Source: Hyparrhenia diplandra (taxonomy: Eukaryota; Streptophyta; Magnoliopsida; Poales; Poaceae). Taken from it: 64,000 nucleotides of DNA. Under the pieces are notes generated by a model. The model was not told where the DNA came from. It saw nothing but the letters and a program-made list of their open reading frames with translations, and searched no databases. Where the stretch lies: the NCBI GenBank assembly GCA_015847255.1, contig JADLZK010010876.1, forward strand, positions 496,001 to 560,000. Reading direction: 5' to 3'. A program made the position numbers and the translations under genes. Of this stretch, positions 1 through 11,520 are shown piece by piece; position 1 is the stretch's first letter; the number at the start of each line of letters is the position of its first letter.

Positions 1-145
1 GGTCCAAAGCGCTCGTTGACGTATTGGGCGAAGCTTGCCCAATCTGCCACCGGTTTCTCCTAGGACAGCCTCATGTACCATTGTTGTGCCCCTCCTGTGA
101 GATGATAAGAGGTGTACCCGACTTGCTCTGTGGCTGGCGTATCTT
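1..145 (-). pseudogene. E0 retrotransposon gag, downstream fragment
   Basis: Read on the minus strand, this piece encodes a Ty3/gypsy gag segment with the family pattern S-Y-H-L-T-G-G-A-Q-Q-W-Y-M-R-L, followed by a W-A-K-L stretch, which is the core of the Retrotrans_gag domain. It continues the gag begun at 36,559-36,108. The two halves were separated when E1 inserted, and the 5-bp duplication ATCTT lies at the break. A stop and an out-of-frame join show that the copy is dead or the sequence imperfect. The rest of E0 lies left of the window. Confidence 0.8.
141..145. repeat. Target-site duplication of E1 (left copy)
   Basis: ATCTT immediately precedes the left LTR and is repeated at 36,108-36,112 right after the other LTR. 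Five bases is the normal duplication length for Ty3/gypsy integration. The E0 gag reading resumes across it, confirming that 146-36,107 is one insertion event with later insertions inside. Confidence 0.85.
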
Positions 146-3100
146 TGTAATGTAACCTTCCAAATTACAGGGCCCATATGTACTAATTATCGGTTCAACA
201 ACCTTTATTGGTCACATATGTGCACCAGAAACTCGAAAAGTACTATTAACTATTCCAACCAGGATCCGTTACGAGGTCATTGCAGTATTACAACAATTTT
301 CATACATAATCAGAGTAAAACAGCGGAAGACTTATATTACAATAATTTTACAACTATTTGTTTAAAACAAGTTTTACAACATATAAGTAGGAGTAGTAGA
401 AAGTTTATTACATATATTACACTCACAGACCCTGCCCACGGGTCTCTCTTCTCACTCATCGTCACTCTCCTCTTGATGGATCGTCATACAACAAGGTCCA
501 GTGCAGACATGACTACCTGGTCCTGCAACATGGGTTAACAAACCCTGAGTATGGGAGTACTCAACAAGACTTACCCGACTAAACAAAATAGGAGAAGACT
601 CAGGAATGCTGGTCTAATAGGATTCAAGGTAAGGCTTTCAGCAAGAATCAAGGACTCTCTTTGCAGAAAAGCTCACTAGAAGTGAATCCGTACTTTCAAC
701 ATTTTAATTCCAATTTAGTTTCTCACCTATTCTAGGTGATCTTATACTAGAGCACACACTTTGTTGATATTCTATCACTTATTCCATCTCTTCATAGTTC
801 CATAATTAAACTACGATATAAGTCGGAACCGAGTCTCCATATCCGAGAAGCATGGCGATTTCGAAATCGATTAACCTTAATTGGGAGTTCTTTCCACACG
901 ACATATGTAGCACTTTAGCTTGCATATATCAACCCTTTCTTGGATACTCAAAACGGAACCGCGTCCCACGCCACCCAAGAGTACCGTACACCTTCAATCC
1001 GGGACTTTAACCCACGAGGGTAACATGTACTCCCCGCCATCTCTCCACTCCCAAAGGTCTTGTTGTATGCGTTTCTCGATTTGACACCCCCAAGATTGGG
1101 CTTACCGAAGTATGAGGTTGGAACTAGTTTCGACCGTCCCGGGGACGACGCCTGCAGACGTGCCATTGGTCAAAAGACCTCAGCGCAGATTGCGTTCCAT
1201 AGTCTCGGTTACATGTGCCTACACGCTCGGTCCTTAATCGACAAGCCGGGAATACTACACTAATCGAGACTCCATTCTCAATGCAAATTACCCGACCGGT
1301 CTCAACTTAAACACCATATCCCTATGGTTTCCTCATATAGCATCCTTTCTCATCAACTACCCATTCGGGCTATCATAAGAGACTTGTCATATTTTGACTC
1401 AAAAGTCTAACTAATTTAGCCGGGCTAAGCATTTCTAAGCATTTTACCAAAACGGGTTATCAAGGTAGATATCGAAATAAACAAGGATGGATAATGCATC
1501 AATTAGGTTGTCACTCAACTCCTATCACCTAATGCAAAAGATTAAGCAAAGGTGATATAAAGCTTTGTAAAATACAAGGAAAGTTTAAATGAACCGGGGC
1601 TTGCCTTGATTGATGAAGTAACTTCGACTCGGGACGATGGATAACAATACTGAGCTAGGGTCAACAAGATAGCCTTCTTCGGAGAGGCTTGATCAACGAC
1701 TTCTCGGTCACCTTCGTTCACTATACGAAAGAATAACATATGCTTAACATAATGCCATGTATATAAACATGAGGGCGAGAGTGCATGAAATGATAAACGC
1801 TTGAGTACAACTTTCCTTCACGATAAAGTTGCAACCCAACAAAACCAACTTGTTGAACTACTCTATGAGATATCATCACCATTGCCTAAGGAGTTCTCAA
1901 GGACCATCTAACAGTGGTGTGGTTTAGGGTTCACAAAACAACCCAAAATCTACCCAAAACCCTAAATTAGAAGTCATTAAACAATTTGTTTTACACATAA
2001 AATAATAGGGCATGAAATAATAAATATTTTAATTTTTTTTTTCTAAACAAGCTCAAAATTTTTTACAGGTAGATCATGTCATAAAACAGTGTTAAAAATA
2101 ATTTTCATGATTTTTGGATAAATAAAATAATTATTAAAAATCAAGGAAGATGCATTTTTCAATTAAAATTTGTATTTTTAAATCATGTCAAAACTATTCA
2201 AAATTCAAGTTTCATATTTTTCATGGATAGACATACCCATGGGAAGACTACACAAAAATTTTCAGAATTTTTGAGCTAATATTTGAATTTATATGAAATT
2301 TACAAAAAACAGACACTATTCAAATAAAAGAAATTGAATAAAACATTTCAAAATTGAAAAAGGGTTCTGGGTCAAACTGGCCCGACACCGTACTTCGGCC
2401 TAGTACTGTGCAGGCCTGTTCTTGCGGCAAGACGGACCGATGCGGATGAACGGTGTTGGGCCGGCCCAGTGCTACAATGCTCGGCCCGCATCGTTCACGT
2501 GCCATCGGGCGCGTGCTCACCGGCGACGCGCTCGCCCGCAAGGCGGGCGGCGGCAGCTGTTCCGGCGCGCCGGTGATGGGTTAAAAAGAAAACGGAGGGC
2601 AGGGACGGCCGGGAGCTCACCGTGAGCTTGGGACGGGGCTCGATGCGGCGGGCTAGCCGCAGGTGGATCGACGGCGAGGGCGGTGGCGGCGGCGACGGCG
2701 GCAATGCGTCCCAAGACGCCGGAGCGTTGGGGAAAAACGTGAGCCGATCACGACCAGGACAACGAGAGGAAGCTAGAGCGCAAGATGGTTTTCCACGAAG
2801 CTCACCGGAGTTTGCCGACGACGGTAGGGCGGCGGCGGCGCGGCGAACGGCCGCGGGAGGAAGACGACGACGCGGGGGCAGCTCAAAGAGGAAAGACGGC
2901 ACGAAGCCGGCTCAAAGAGGCGCAACGGTTGCGATGCTGCCGGGCTAACTTGGACGACGAAGGAATGCCCGACGACGGCATACGATCGGCGGCGGAGGGA
3001 GGCGATTCCCGGCGGCGGCGAAAATGAAGAAAAGGGCACCACGCCGCCGGCAGCGGGCCTATTTATAGAGGATGGGGTTGACAGGTGGCCAGCAACGCCG

Positions 3101-3891
3101 CGAACGTCCCCCAGGTGGTCGGTTTCGAGAGAGGACGCCGGTGGACGGCGGCGTGAAGTTTGGCGCCGGGCGGTGGCGCGAGGGAGAGGTCGGGTTCATC
3201 AGAAAGGGGCCAAACCCTAACTTTGAATTTTCAAAATTACTCTCAAATTTTGAACTGAACTCAAAAAAATTTCCAAAAACAACTTGCCTTAATTTTTCAA
3301 GATCTACAATTTTCACAATTGGAAGATTTTCAAATTCGGCCTCTAAATATGACTTTTTGAAATGGGGTCAAAAATTTTGAAATTTGAATTCAAAATTACT
3401 TTTAAAATCATGTAGAAACTTGAAGAACTTTGTACATGACTTTTGTTCCTCTCAACAAGATCTACAAACTAGCTTTTGGATTTTTTCTCAAATTTTGCTT
3501 AGATTTTGAAATAGAGAAAAGGGGGTGATTAGGGTTTTGTTGGAATTCAAAATTACTTTTAAATTTTTGAACTAAACTTTGAAAACTCAAAATACCAACT
3601 TTGTTCAACTTTGAAAAATCTACCTTTTGCTTTAATAACCATACCCAAATTCTTGATAGATTTTGAATAAAAGAAAAGGGGACAAACTAAAGTTTAAAAA
3701 CTAGGGTTTCCGCCAGGGGGGGATAATTTCCGAAACTGATTCCTCTCGCGTCTTTTTCGACCGACGACGAAATCAAACATAAAATAAACTCATTTTAGTT
3801 CAATGCAAGACATGGTGGGCTAAACATGTATGCTTTGCAATGATCATGATGACATGTCATGTTTTAGTGAAAGTAACACCGGGGTGTTACT
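146..3891 (-). repeat. E1 3' LTR (complete)
   Basis: About 3.75 kb, matching 19,663-22,210 and then 34,886-36,107 along its whole length. It starts TGTAATGTAACC and ends GGGTGTTACT; the other copy ends TGTTACA, so the last base here is probably changed from A. It contains an AT-rich section (1,950-2,340), a GC-rich section (2,400-3,060) and a second A/T-rich section (3,220-3,700). ORFs inside it are not conserved between copies and are not genes. Confidence 0.9.
3060..3069 (-). promoter_or_regulatory. Candidate TATA box of E1 LTR
   Basis: The minus strand reads CTATAAATAG, preceded by GC-rich sequence. The same motif sits at the corresponding place in the other LTR (35,281-35,290). The position and orientation fit an RNA polymerase II promoter for the minus-strand element. 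Inferred from the motif only. Confidence 0.55.
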
Positions 3892-3904
3892 GACCCTTCC
3901 CTTA
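3892..3904 (-). other. E1 polypurine tract
   Basis: The minus strand reads TAAGGGAAGGGTC directly before the 3' LTR. This purine run is where plus-strand DNA synthesis is primed in LTR retrotransposons, and its place next to the LTR fixes the element's orientation. Confidence 0.75.
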
Positions 3905-4055
3905 AAGAAATCTCGTCCCCGAGATTTAAAGCCTAGGGTTTAGTAACGGCAAAGGAAATGTGTCAAGCAAACACATCTCAAACTATTTCATAAAACCAAG
4001 AAGAGGTCTTACATTTACAAGGATTAAGAAAGTGAGAATTTGGGAAAATTTTTCG

Positions 4056-5652
4056 TTAGAAAGTCTTCGATTCCCAAGTAGCTTCTTCTTCCGAGTGTTG
4101 ACTCCATTGGATCTTGTACCACCTGATAGTTCTGCTTCGGGTGACTCGAGCTTTCTGATCTAGGATCCGAATAGGATATTCCGAGTAGGTTAGATCTGGT
4201 TCCAATGTAACGCCTTCGAAATCAACCACTGATCCGGTACTCGTAAGCATTTCTTCAACTGAGATACATAAAAGACATCATGCACTGCTGATAATCTTTC
4301 TGACAATCTAAGTCGATAGGCAACTGGTCCCTGTTTTTCCAAGATTTGAAATGGACCAATATATCGAGGTGCCAGTTTACCTTTAATTCCAAAACGATTT
4401 ACTCCTTTCATGGGTGACACTTTCAAGTACACATAATCTCCTACTTCAAATTCCAAAAATCTACGCCTTTTATCTCGCATAACTCTTTTGTCGAGATTGT
4501 GCTTCTTTTAATTTATCTTGCACAAATCTCACTTTTTCTTCGGCTTCATTCACTAGATCTACTCCGTAGAACCATCTTTCTCCTGGTTCTCGACCAATGT
4601 AATGGAGTTCTACATCTGCGACCATACAGAGCTTCAAAAGGTGCCATATGAATACTTTCCCCGATAATCTGTTATTATAGGCAAACTCGCTAATGGTAAA
4701 CAAATATCCCATTTTTTTGAATAATTGAGAACATATGCTCTCAACATGTCTTCTAAAAACTGATTAACTCTTTCCGTCTGGTCCCGGCAAGGTTCGGGAT
4801 GATAACCTTGAACTATGATTTAATCCGGCACCAAGTGACTTTTGCATCCGCTTCCGAATTTGGACATAAACAAAGAACCTCTATCTGTTACAATGTGCTT
4901 AGGTGCACCATGTAGACTGAAGATTCGTTGGACATATAGCTTAGCATAATCTATTGCTTTATATCCATCCTTTATCGGGTAGAAATGAGCTATCTTGGTA
5001 AGTCGATCAACTATAACCCGAAGATAGAGTTGAGTCCTTTTTTGCTGTTCGGGGTAACCCAACAATAAAGTCCATACCGATTTCTTCCCACTTCCAAGAA
5101 GGGACAGGCAAAGGATGCAATTGCCCCAGTAGCTTTCATGTGCACAGCTTTTACTCGCTGACAAGTATCACACTTAGCTACATAGGGCAATCTCAATTTT
5201 CATTTTTGTCCACCAAAATCTCTCGCTTTTAAATCCCGATATATCTTAGTACTTCCGGGATGAATAGAATATCCTGGTCGATGGGCCTCATCCAGATTTG
5301 TTGACGTAACTTCGGGATTCGTTGGTACCACCAAACGATCTTTTAAACCATAACACATCCGCCTCATCAATTTCGAAACCGGTGGGTTTTCCACTTCTAA
5401 CTTTTTCTTTGATATGTGCTATGCCTTTGCTTGTCTTCTGAGCATCAATAATCTGATACTTGATGGTTGATTCCATGGTAGCATTGGTTACCATACCATG
5501 TTCAACAATTCCAATATTCAGCTTCTCCAATTCCTGACATAGAGTTTTAGCCCTTATGTTGGCCATAAGACAATTACATTGAGGATTTCGATCGAGTGCA
5601 TCGGCAACAACATTTGCCTTTCCAGGATGGTAATGCACTTCTATGTCGTAGT
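4056..5652 (-). pseudogene. E1 pol, 3' part: end of RNase H, integrase and chromodomain
   Basis: On the minus strand the order is: the end of RNase H with the linker motif H-Y-H-P-G-K-A-N-V-V-A-D-A-L (about 5,590-5,640); the integrase zinc region with C-D-T-C-Q-R (about 5,150-5,175); the catalytic core with D-R-L-T-K-I-A-H-F and H-I-V-T-D-R-G-S-L-F (about 4,850-5,010); and the C-terminal domain with G-K-L-A-P-R-Y-I-G-P-F (about 4,330-4,370). It ends in a chromodomain, P-I-R-I-L-D then R-T-I-R-W-Y-K-I-Q-W then E-E-A-T-W-E (about 4,070-4,180). Integrase joins element cDNA to host DNA, and the chromodomain in this clade is thought to read heterochromatin marks. Frameshifts break the frame at least at about 4,470, 4,800, 5,010 and 5,200. 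The 5' half continues at 15,423 beyond E2. Confidence 0.85.
5648..5652. repeat. Target-site duplication of E2 (left copy)
   Basis: GTAGT is found here and at 15,423-15,427. Joining the flanks through one copy restores the E1 RNase H reading K-D-Y then H-Y-H-P-G-K, which proves the insertion point. Confidence 0.85.
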
Positions 5653-6985
5653 TGTTGACACTTGTTAACGTATATTTTTAATTATCAACTAAACATGGAA
5701 AAGGACTAAAATATAATTAGATAACCTTATTAGGGGTTTATATTAATGATTTCCATGAGTTTTGGTAAAGTTGTGATTTGCAGGGGACTTAACAGAAAAC
5801 AAGAGAATTCGTAACGCAATCCAACTCGAACAAAGTCTAGACGGCTCGGAATACACCCGACGGGAACAAAACTTAGCACCCAAGAAAACATCATCTAGAA
5901 GACTCCGAAGCCCACGACGATCACGGGGCCTGTGGTGGGACTCCACCTCGGGCCGATCGGCCCAATATCCCAGGCCGCGGCCCGGCTTGGCCCCCAAGTC
6001 GCCCCTCGCTTTCCGTGAACGTTCCTCCACCGCCTCTAAGACGCAATCTAATCCGGTCGCTTGATGCCGGTTTGATCCGATGGTGTCGGTGGGAGCGAGA
6101 TGTATCTAGGTCAAACCCCGGTACCTCCTCCGCTATATAAGCAGCCCCCGTGCCCCTCGGCTTCAATCAATCTCGTTCAATCTTCAATTCAATCGGATCA
6201 TCAACGACAACAAGAGATAGAAGCTCTAGATTAGAATTAGATTGAGAGTTAGTTTTGCAAGTTGAGAGAATTAGAGAGCGGTTGAGGCGGAGTAGAAGGA
6301 AGGCCCTGAGTCAGCTGTCGGGCGCCTTCATCTTCTTCCTCCTCCTCGGAGTTGGCGCCTCCATCATCATCTCCCCCGAGCCGATGCCATTGGAGCACGA
6401 CTCGAGATCTTGTGGATTGTTCGAATTCCATTTAAGTAAGTGATATTGTCTCTATTGTTCTTAAGGTTCGTATTTCTTTGATAAGATTACTTTGATTCCT
6501 GTCCGCTCTTGAATTAAAGTTGTTAAATTAATGTAAGCGTGGTGCTTAGATTGACTAGCTTATTACGAATACCTTCTATAGGCCGGGGTGAAGACACTTG
6601 TTAAGGCCGATCGTAGTGGTGACAAAGACTATTGAGTCCTTTGTTACGCCTGCCCCCCGTTTATAGAAATCGTAGGAGACCTGCGTTGTTAGCGTAGAAT
6701 CCCTTTATTAAGAGTTTCTTCATGACAACCCTCTTAAGAACAATGTGCAAATGATTTATTTGAAGTGAGAACAAGACCTTCCTACTAGAACTCCTTATCT
6801 TTATTATCTATCTAGTTTTATTAAACCACTTAGAGATCGTAATAAATCTCAAGAACCCTTTCTCTACGTTCTCCCCTGTGGATTCGATATTTAAAACCCA
6901 TTACCCCGGTGAAGTGCTCACCGGTATCCGTGCGCTTGCGGATTATCCATCATAATATTCCCAGAGGCTTAGCAAATACCAACAA
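5653..6985 (+). repeat. E2 5' LTR
   Basis: Matches 14,095-15,422 throughout. Many differences are small indels or substitutions at CAG/CTG/CCG-like sites. It carries TATATAA at 6,134-6,140 and a transcribed region that begins with CAATCAATC-type sequence. Short minus-strand ORFs near 6,250-6,430 recur in both LTRs because the LTRs are copies, not because they are genes. Confidence 0.92.
6134..6140 (+). promoter_or_regulatory. TATA box of E2 5' LTR
   Basis: TATATAA preceded by CCTCCTCCGC and followed about 30 bp downstream by CGGCTTCAATC, a plausible start region. The corresponding motif in the other LTR is at 14,573-14,580. Confidence 0.65.
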
Positions 6986-6993
6986 GCATTTAA

Positions 6994-7012
6994 AGGCGCC
7001 AATGTCGGGAGA
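6994..7012 (+). other. E2 primer-binding site (tRNA-Asp-like)
   Basis: Nine bases after the LTR the sequence AGGCGCCAATGTCGGGAGA resembles TGGCGCCGTTGCCGGGGA, the complement of the 3' end of plant tRNA-Asp, with several mismatches. Its location next to the LTR supports the call. Confidence 0.6.
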
Positions 7013-7199
7013 ACGGTTTAGAGATTTCTTGAGTATACATTTATCTTTTCTTTTTAGTTTAAATTTTTATCCTTTTCCGTTGTCATGGATACTACATCCA
7101 TTAAAGATTTTTTCGGCACCTACGAGCATAGCCTTAGGCCTATACCATCATCCAAGCCAATTCTATCCGAGGCCTATGAGCTACGCCCCAGCTAATAGA

Positions 7200-7944
7200 G
7201 ATGGTCCAAACCAACACTTTCTTAGGAATAGAAGACGAAGACCCTTATCATCATCTCCAACAATTTGAGCAAACATGTGACTGCCTTCATAGAGGGTATG
7301 TCCGACGAAACTATCCGTTGGAAACTCTTTCCATTCACACCGAAAGGAAAAGCTCGCCAATGGTATGATAGAACCAAGGAGAAGAAGAAAGGCGATTGGG
7401 GAACGCTCCGTGCAGATTTCTGCCTGGATTTCTACCCCGTTTCTAAAGTAGTCAGCCTTAGAACCCAGATCCTATCTTTCAAACAGGAGGATAGTGATTC
7501 ATTGAGTTCATCCCAGGAACGTTTTGAACTTCTTTGCAAATCGGACCAGATCTAGGCCTTCAAGACCACATTTTACTTCAACATTTCTATATTGGTCTTA
7601 ATAAAGAATCTAGAGCCTATTTGAATACCTCCTCACATGGATCTTTCATCCATCTTACATCTAGTGAAGCTAGAACCATTTTAGACAACATTCTAGCCAG
7701 CACTAATGATGATCCGGTAGAAGAGAAATCTTTAGAAGAAGAAATTTCAGAAATAGCTACACCCGAGCCTATGCCGAATCATCTCAACCTCGTAGCTATA
7801 GAATCATCAAAGGAAAAACATTCTTTTCTCGATTTTATGAACGATATCGAGGATGATTTATTTTCCGATTTTGGGAACACCTCGAATTATCATAAAGAGA
7901 AGAAACCTCGAAAAACGCAAATTTTCTTCACAAGAAGAAATTGA
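7200..7944 (+). pseudogene. E2 gag
   Basis: Capsid-type gag of the Athila lineage. The conserved run G-M-S-D-E-T-I-R-W-K-L-F-P-F then A-R-Q-W-Y-D-R-T-K-E-K-K-K-G-D-W is seen at about 7,295-7,400, and Q-D-H-I-L-L-Q-H-F-Y-I-G-L at about 7,560-7,595. The frame changes between about 7,260 and 7,300 and again at about 7,540, where a stop follows the K-S-D-Q-I stretch and the reading resumes in another frame. No zinc knuckle was seen. Gag forms the virus-like particle in which reverse transcription occurs. Confidence 0.8.
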
Positions 7945-8039
7945 TCGCATCGAGCAATATTTCTCAAGACAACACACTAGGGAGCTCGTATCCATCATGA
8001 GTGCGGAATGGTTAGAAGAATCGTAACTTTCTTCCGATG

Positions 8040-8630
8040 TGATCCGTTTGGATTCACCTTACGTACCAATTCAATGCATAATTAATGCAATCCCCTATGA
8101 TGCACTTTATAACCCGGTCGTAGGAACTAATGTAATGGCTTTTATTTTTACGAGCAATTTAGCAAGAACATGCCATTATCTCCTACTACTAAGTTATTAA
8201 AGCACTCCTCGGGCAAATTGTCCAAAGTTCAGAATTCTTTACACTCTACCTATTCGTAAATGACATGTTAATCAACCCGAGCTTTTATATCTTTGATATT
8301 AGGGAGTTTGACCTTTTATTAGGCCATCCATTAGAAAGACTCCTTAAAGAAGGACACACGGGAAAACTAGACATTTGTCTAGGCAAAGATAAATTTCCCT
8401 TACACTTCGCACATTCGATTCATACCGAGACCGAACCCAGTCCGCAACTGCACCCAATGGAAGAGGTGAAAGAAGCATCTATAGAACATTTCGTGAGAAT
8501 CCAATCAAGAAGATGTAATCGAATTCTTCATCGAGGAAGAAGAAGAAAATCCAACCGATTCGAACCTTCGATGAATTCGAGGAAACCTCGAGACCTCCCA
8601 TTGAACTTAAACCTTTACCACTGGTCTTAG
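8040..8630 (+). pseudogene. E2 protease region and PR-RT linker
   Basis: The reading Y-V-P-I-Q-C-I-I-N-A-I-P-Y-D-A-L-Y-N-P-V-V-G-T-N around 8,060-8,130, followed by P-S-F-Y-I-F-D-I-R-E-F-D-L-L-L-G-H-P-L at about 8,275-8,330, corresponds to the aspartic protease region of Athila polyproteins and the linker after it. The canonical D-S/T-G catalytic triplet is not visible, so the enzyme is degenerate or masked by sequence errors. The linker is acidic and breaks frame near 8,600. Confidence 0.6.
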
Positions 8631-8779
8631 ATATGCCTTTGCCGCATAATGATCCCGAGTCCCCCTGTGATCATTAATGATAAACTCACTCAGAAGAGAC
8701 TTATAGGTTAATTATTGTCTTAGAACAACATCGTTCAGCCTTTGGCTACTCACTCCAAGATCTAAAGGGCATCAGGCCC

Positions 8780-10135
8780 CGCCCTTTGCACGCATCGTAT
8801 ACCTACAGATCCTGATGTTCCACCATCTAGAGAGCCTCAATGAAGACTTAATAATGCGATGAAAGATATAGTAAAGAAAGAAGTTCTAAAACTTCTTCAC
8901 GCCGAGATTATATATCCTGTGCCTCATAGTGAGTGGGTAAGCCCCGTGCAAGTTGTGCCTAAAAAGGGAGGCATGACAAGTAGTTAAAAATGATAAGAAC
9001 GAATTAATTCCTCGAGAAGAACCGTCACCGGGCCGGGCGTATGTGCATAGACTATAGAAAATTAAATAAAGCCACAAAGAAAGATCACTTTCCACCGCCT
9101 TTCATTGATGAAATGTTAGAACGGTTGGCAAACCACTCTTTCTTTTATTTTCTCGATGGATATTCGGGGTATCACCAAATCCCAATCCATCCCGGTGATC
9201 AAAGCAAAACCACTTTTACATGTCCATATGGAACTTATGCATATCGTAGAATGTCTTTTGGATTATGTAATGCTCCAGCTTCTTTTCAAAGATGCATGAT
9301 GTCTATATTTTCTCGACATGATTGAAGAGATTATGGAAGTTTTTATGGATGACTTTTCTGTTTTTATGGAAAAACTTTTGATGATTGTCTAGAAAACTTA
9401 GATAAGGTTTTGCAAAGATGTGAAGAAAAGCACTTAGTCCTTAATTGGGAAAAATGTCATTTTATGGTTAGAGAAGGAATAGTGCTAGGCCATCTAGTTT
9501 CGAAAGAGGAATAGAGGTAGACCGAGCTAAAATAGAAGTAATTGAACAACTACCTCCACTGTGAATGTTAAAGGAATAAGAAGTTTTCTTGGCCATGCTG
9601 GTTTCTATAGAAGGTTCATAAAGAATTTTTCTCATATTGCTAGACCTCTTACAAACTTGTTAGCTAAGGATGTTCCTTTTGATTTTGATGATGCTTGTCT
9701 TAAATCTTTTGAAACTCTGAAAAATGCTCTTATTTTCGCACCCATTATTCAACCCCCTGATTGGTCTTTACCTTTTGAAATTATGTGTGATGCAAGTGAT
9801 TATGCTGTGGGGGCTGTTTTGGGACAAACAAAAGACAAGAAACATCATGACATTGCTTATGCTAGTAAAACTTTAACTGGACCTCAACTTAATTATGCCA
9901 CACTGAAAAAAAAGAGTTACTAGCTGTTGTTTTGCTATCGACAAGTTTAGATCTTACTTGGTAGGAGCAAAGGTTATTGTTTACACTGATCATTCTGCTC
10001 TTAAATATTTGCTCACTAAGAAAGATGCTAAACCAAGATTAATACGATGGATTTTCTTTGCTCCAAGAATTTGATTTAGAAATTAGAGATAAGAAAGGAG
10101 TAGAAAATTTCATTCTTAGATCATTTGTCTAGAAT
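8780..10135 (+). pseudogene. E2 reverse transcriptase and RNase H
   Basis: The RT motifs run in order: W-V-S-P-V-Q-V-V-P-K-K-G-G (about 8,935-8,975), C-I-D-Y-R-K-L-N-K-A-T (9,044-9,080), F-L-D-G-Y-S-G-Y-H-Q-I (about 9,150-9,182), M-S-F-G-L-C-N-A-P-A-S-F-Q-R (about 9,252-9,293) and the catalytic F-M-D-D at 9,342-9,353. RNase H follows, with F-E-I-M-C-D-A-S-D-Y-A-V-G-A-V-L-G (about 9,775-9,825) and I-A-Y-A-S-K-T-L. Frameshifts at about 9,320, 9,560 and 9,920 split the frame. These enzymes copy element RNA into DNA and remove the RNA strand. Confidence 0.88.
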
Positions 10136-11520
10136 GCATTTTGAGAAACCACAGGAATTACCCATTAATGACTCTATGAGGGATGACATGCTCTATCGGA
10201 TCTCCCGATCCGACCCCCCCGGTATGCGAGATATTGTTAATTTTATGGTTGCGAGGATATGTACGACCGGGGCCGATAAGAAAAAAGCTCATTTATGAGA
10301 GTCGCCATCACCTATGGGATGAACCATACCTCTTCCGAGTATGCGCTGACGGCTTACTCCGGAGGTGTGTACCGGCAGAAGAAGGACTACAGATTATCGA
10401 GAAATGCCACTCATCACCATATGGAGGTCATTATGGAGCATTCCGTACACACGCAAAGATCTGGCAAAGCGGATTTTTCTGGCCAACCATGTATCAAGAC
10501 ACAAGGGACTTCGTACGGAGGTGCAACGCCTGTCAGAAGCATGGCAATATCAATTCTAGAGATGCCATGCCACTAACGACAAATCTTCAAATCGAGCTCT
10601 TTGATGTCTGGGGAATTGACTACATGGGGCCATTCCCAAAATCCGACCCTATGAGTACATCTTGGTGGCGCTTGACTATGTTTCCAAATGGGTTGAGGCT
10701 ATGCCATGCAAGACCGGCCGACCACAAGAGCTCCATCAAGATGTTTGAAGAAATAATATTCCCAAGATTCGGTACACCAAGGCTAGTGATAAGTGACGGA
10801 GGGTCCCACTTCATCGACAAGAACTTTGAGAAATACCTCTCAACTCATGGGATCCAAAGACAACGCCGCTACACCTTATCACCCGCAGACAAGTGGTCAA
10901 GCGTAAACGTCAAACAAGCAAATCAAGAACATCCTATAAAAGACGGTTGACCAAATGGGAACTAAGTGGAAAGATAGGCTACCCAAGCTCTCTCGGGCTT
11001 ACCGGACAGCCTTACAAGACTCCCATCGAATGTCCCCCTACCGGTGGTTTACGGAAGACATGTCACTTGCCCGTTGAGCTAGAATTCAAAGCTCACTAGG
11101 CAATTAAGAGATGGAATATGGACCTTGATGAAGCCGGAACAAAAACGAAGAATGCAACTATCCGATTTGGAAGAATGGAGAGAGAAGGCGTACCACAATG
11201 CCAAGATCTACAAAGAAAGAACCAAGAGATGGCACGACAAAAGAATCAAGAAGAAGGAATTCCACCCAGCGATCGGGTATTACTTTTTAATTCGTGGTAC
11301 GACTCTTGGGACATGGAAAACTACGAAGCAAGTGGGAAGGACCATACAAGGTGGTGAGCTCATCGTCCCACCGGAGCCGTCACTCTTCAAGACAACGAAG
11401 GTACGCTATTTAAGGTAAATGGTCATCGCCTCAAAATATTTTTAGAGCCCAATAAAGATTTAGAAGAATTAGATGTTATCGAAGTTCTTGAATTACCCAA
11501 AAATATTAATTTTTGCGATT
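10136..11520 (+). pseudogene. E2 integrase
   Basis: The HHCC zinc region is visible: G-G-H-Y-G-A-F-R-T-H-A-K-I-W then C-N-A-C-Q-K-H-G (about 10,420-10,550). The catalytic core follows with W-G-I-D-Y-M-G-P-F-P (first Asp, about 10,610-10,640) and L-V-I-S-D-G-G-S-H-F (second Asp, about 10,780-10,812). The C-terminal part, with the repeated R-W-H-D-K-R-I-K-K-K-E-F pattern near 11,225-11,265, is out of frame with the core. The longest uninterrupted piece is 10,183-10,950. It catalyses insertion of element cDNA. Confidence 0.85.

Noticed and set aside
2320..3316. Cluster of ORFs in GC-rich sequence
   Set aside because: Part of the E1 LTR; the corresponding ORFs in the other LTR copy are not preserved in frame.
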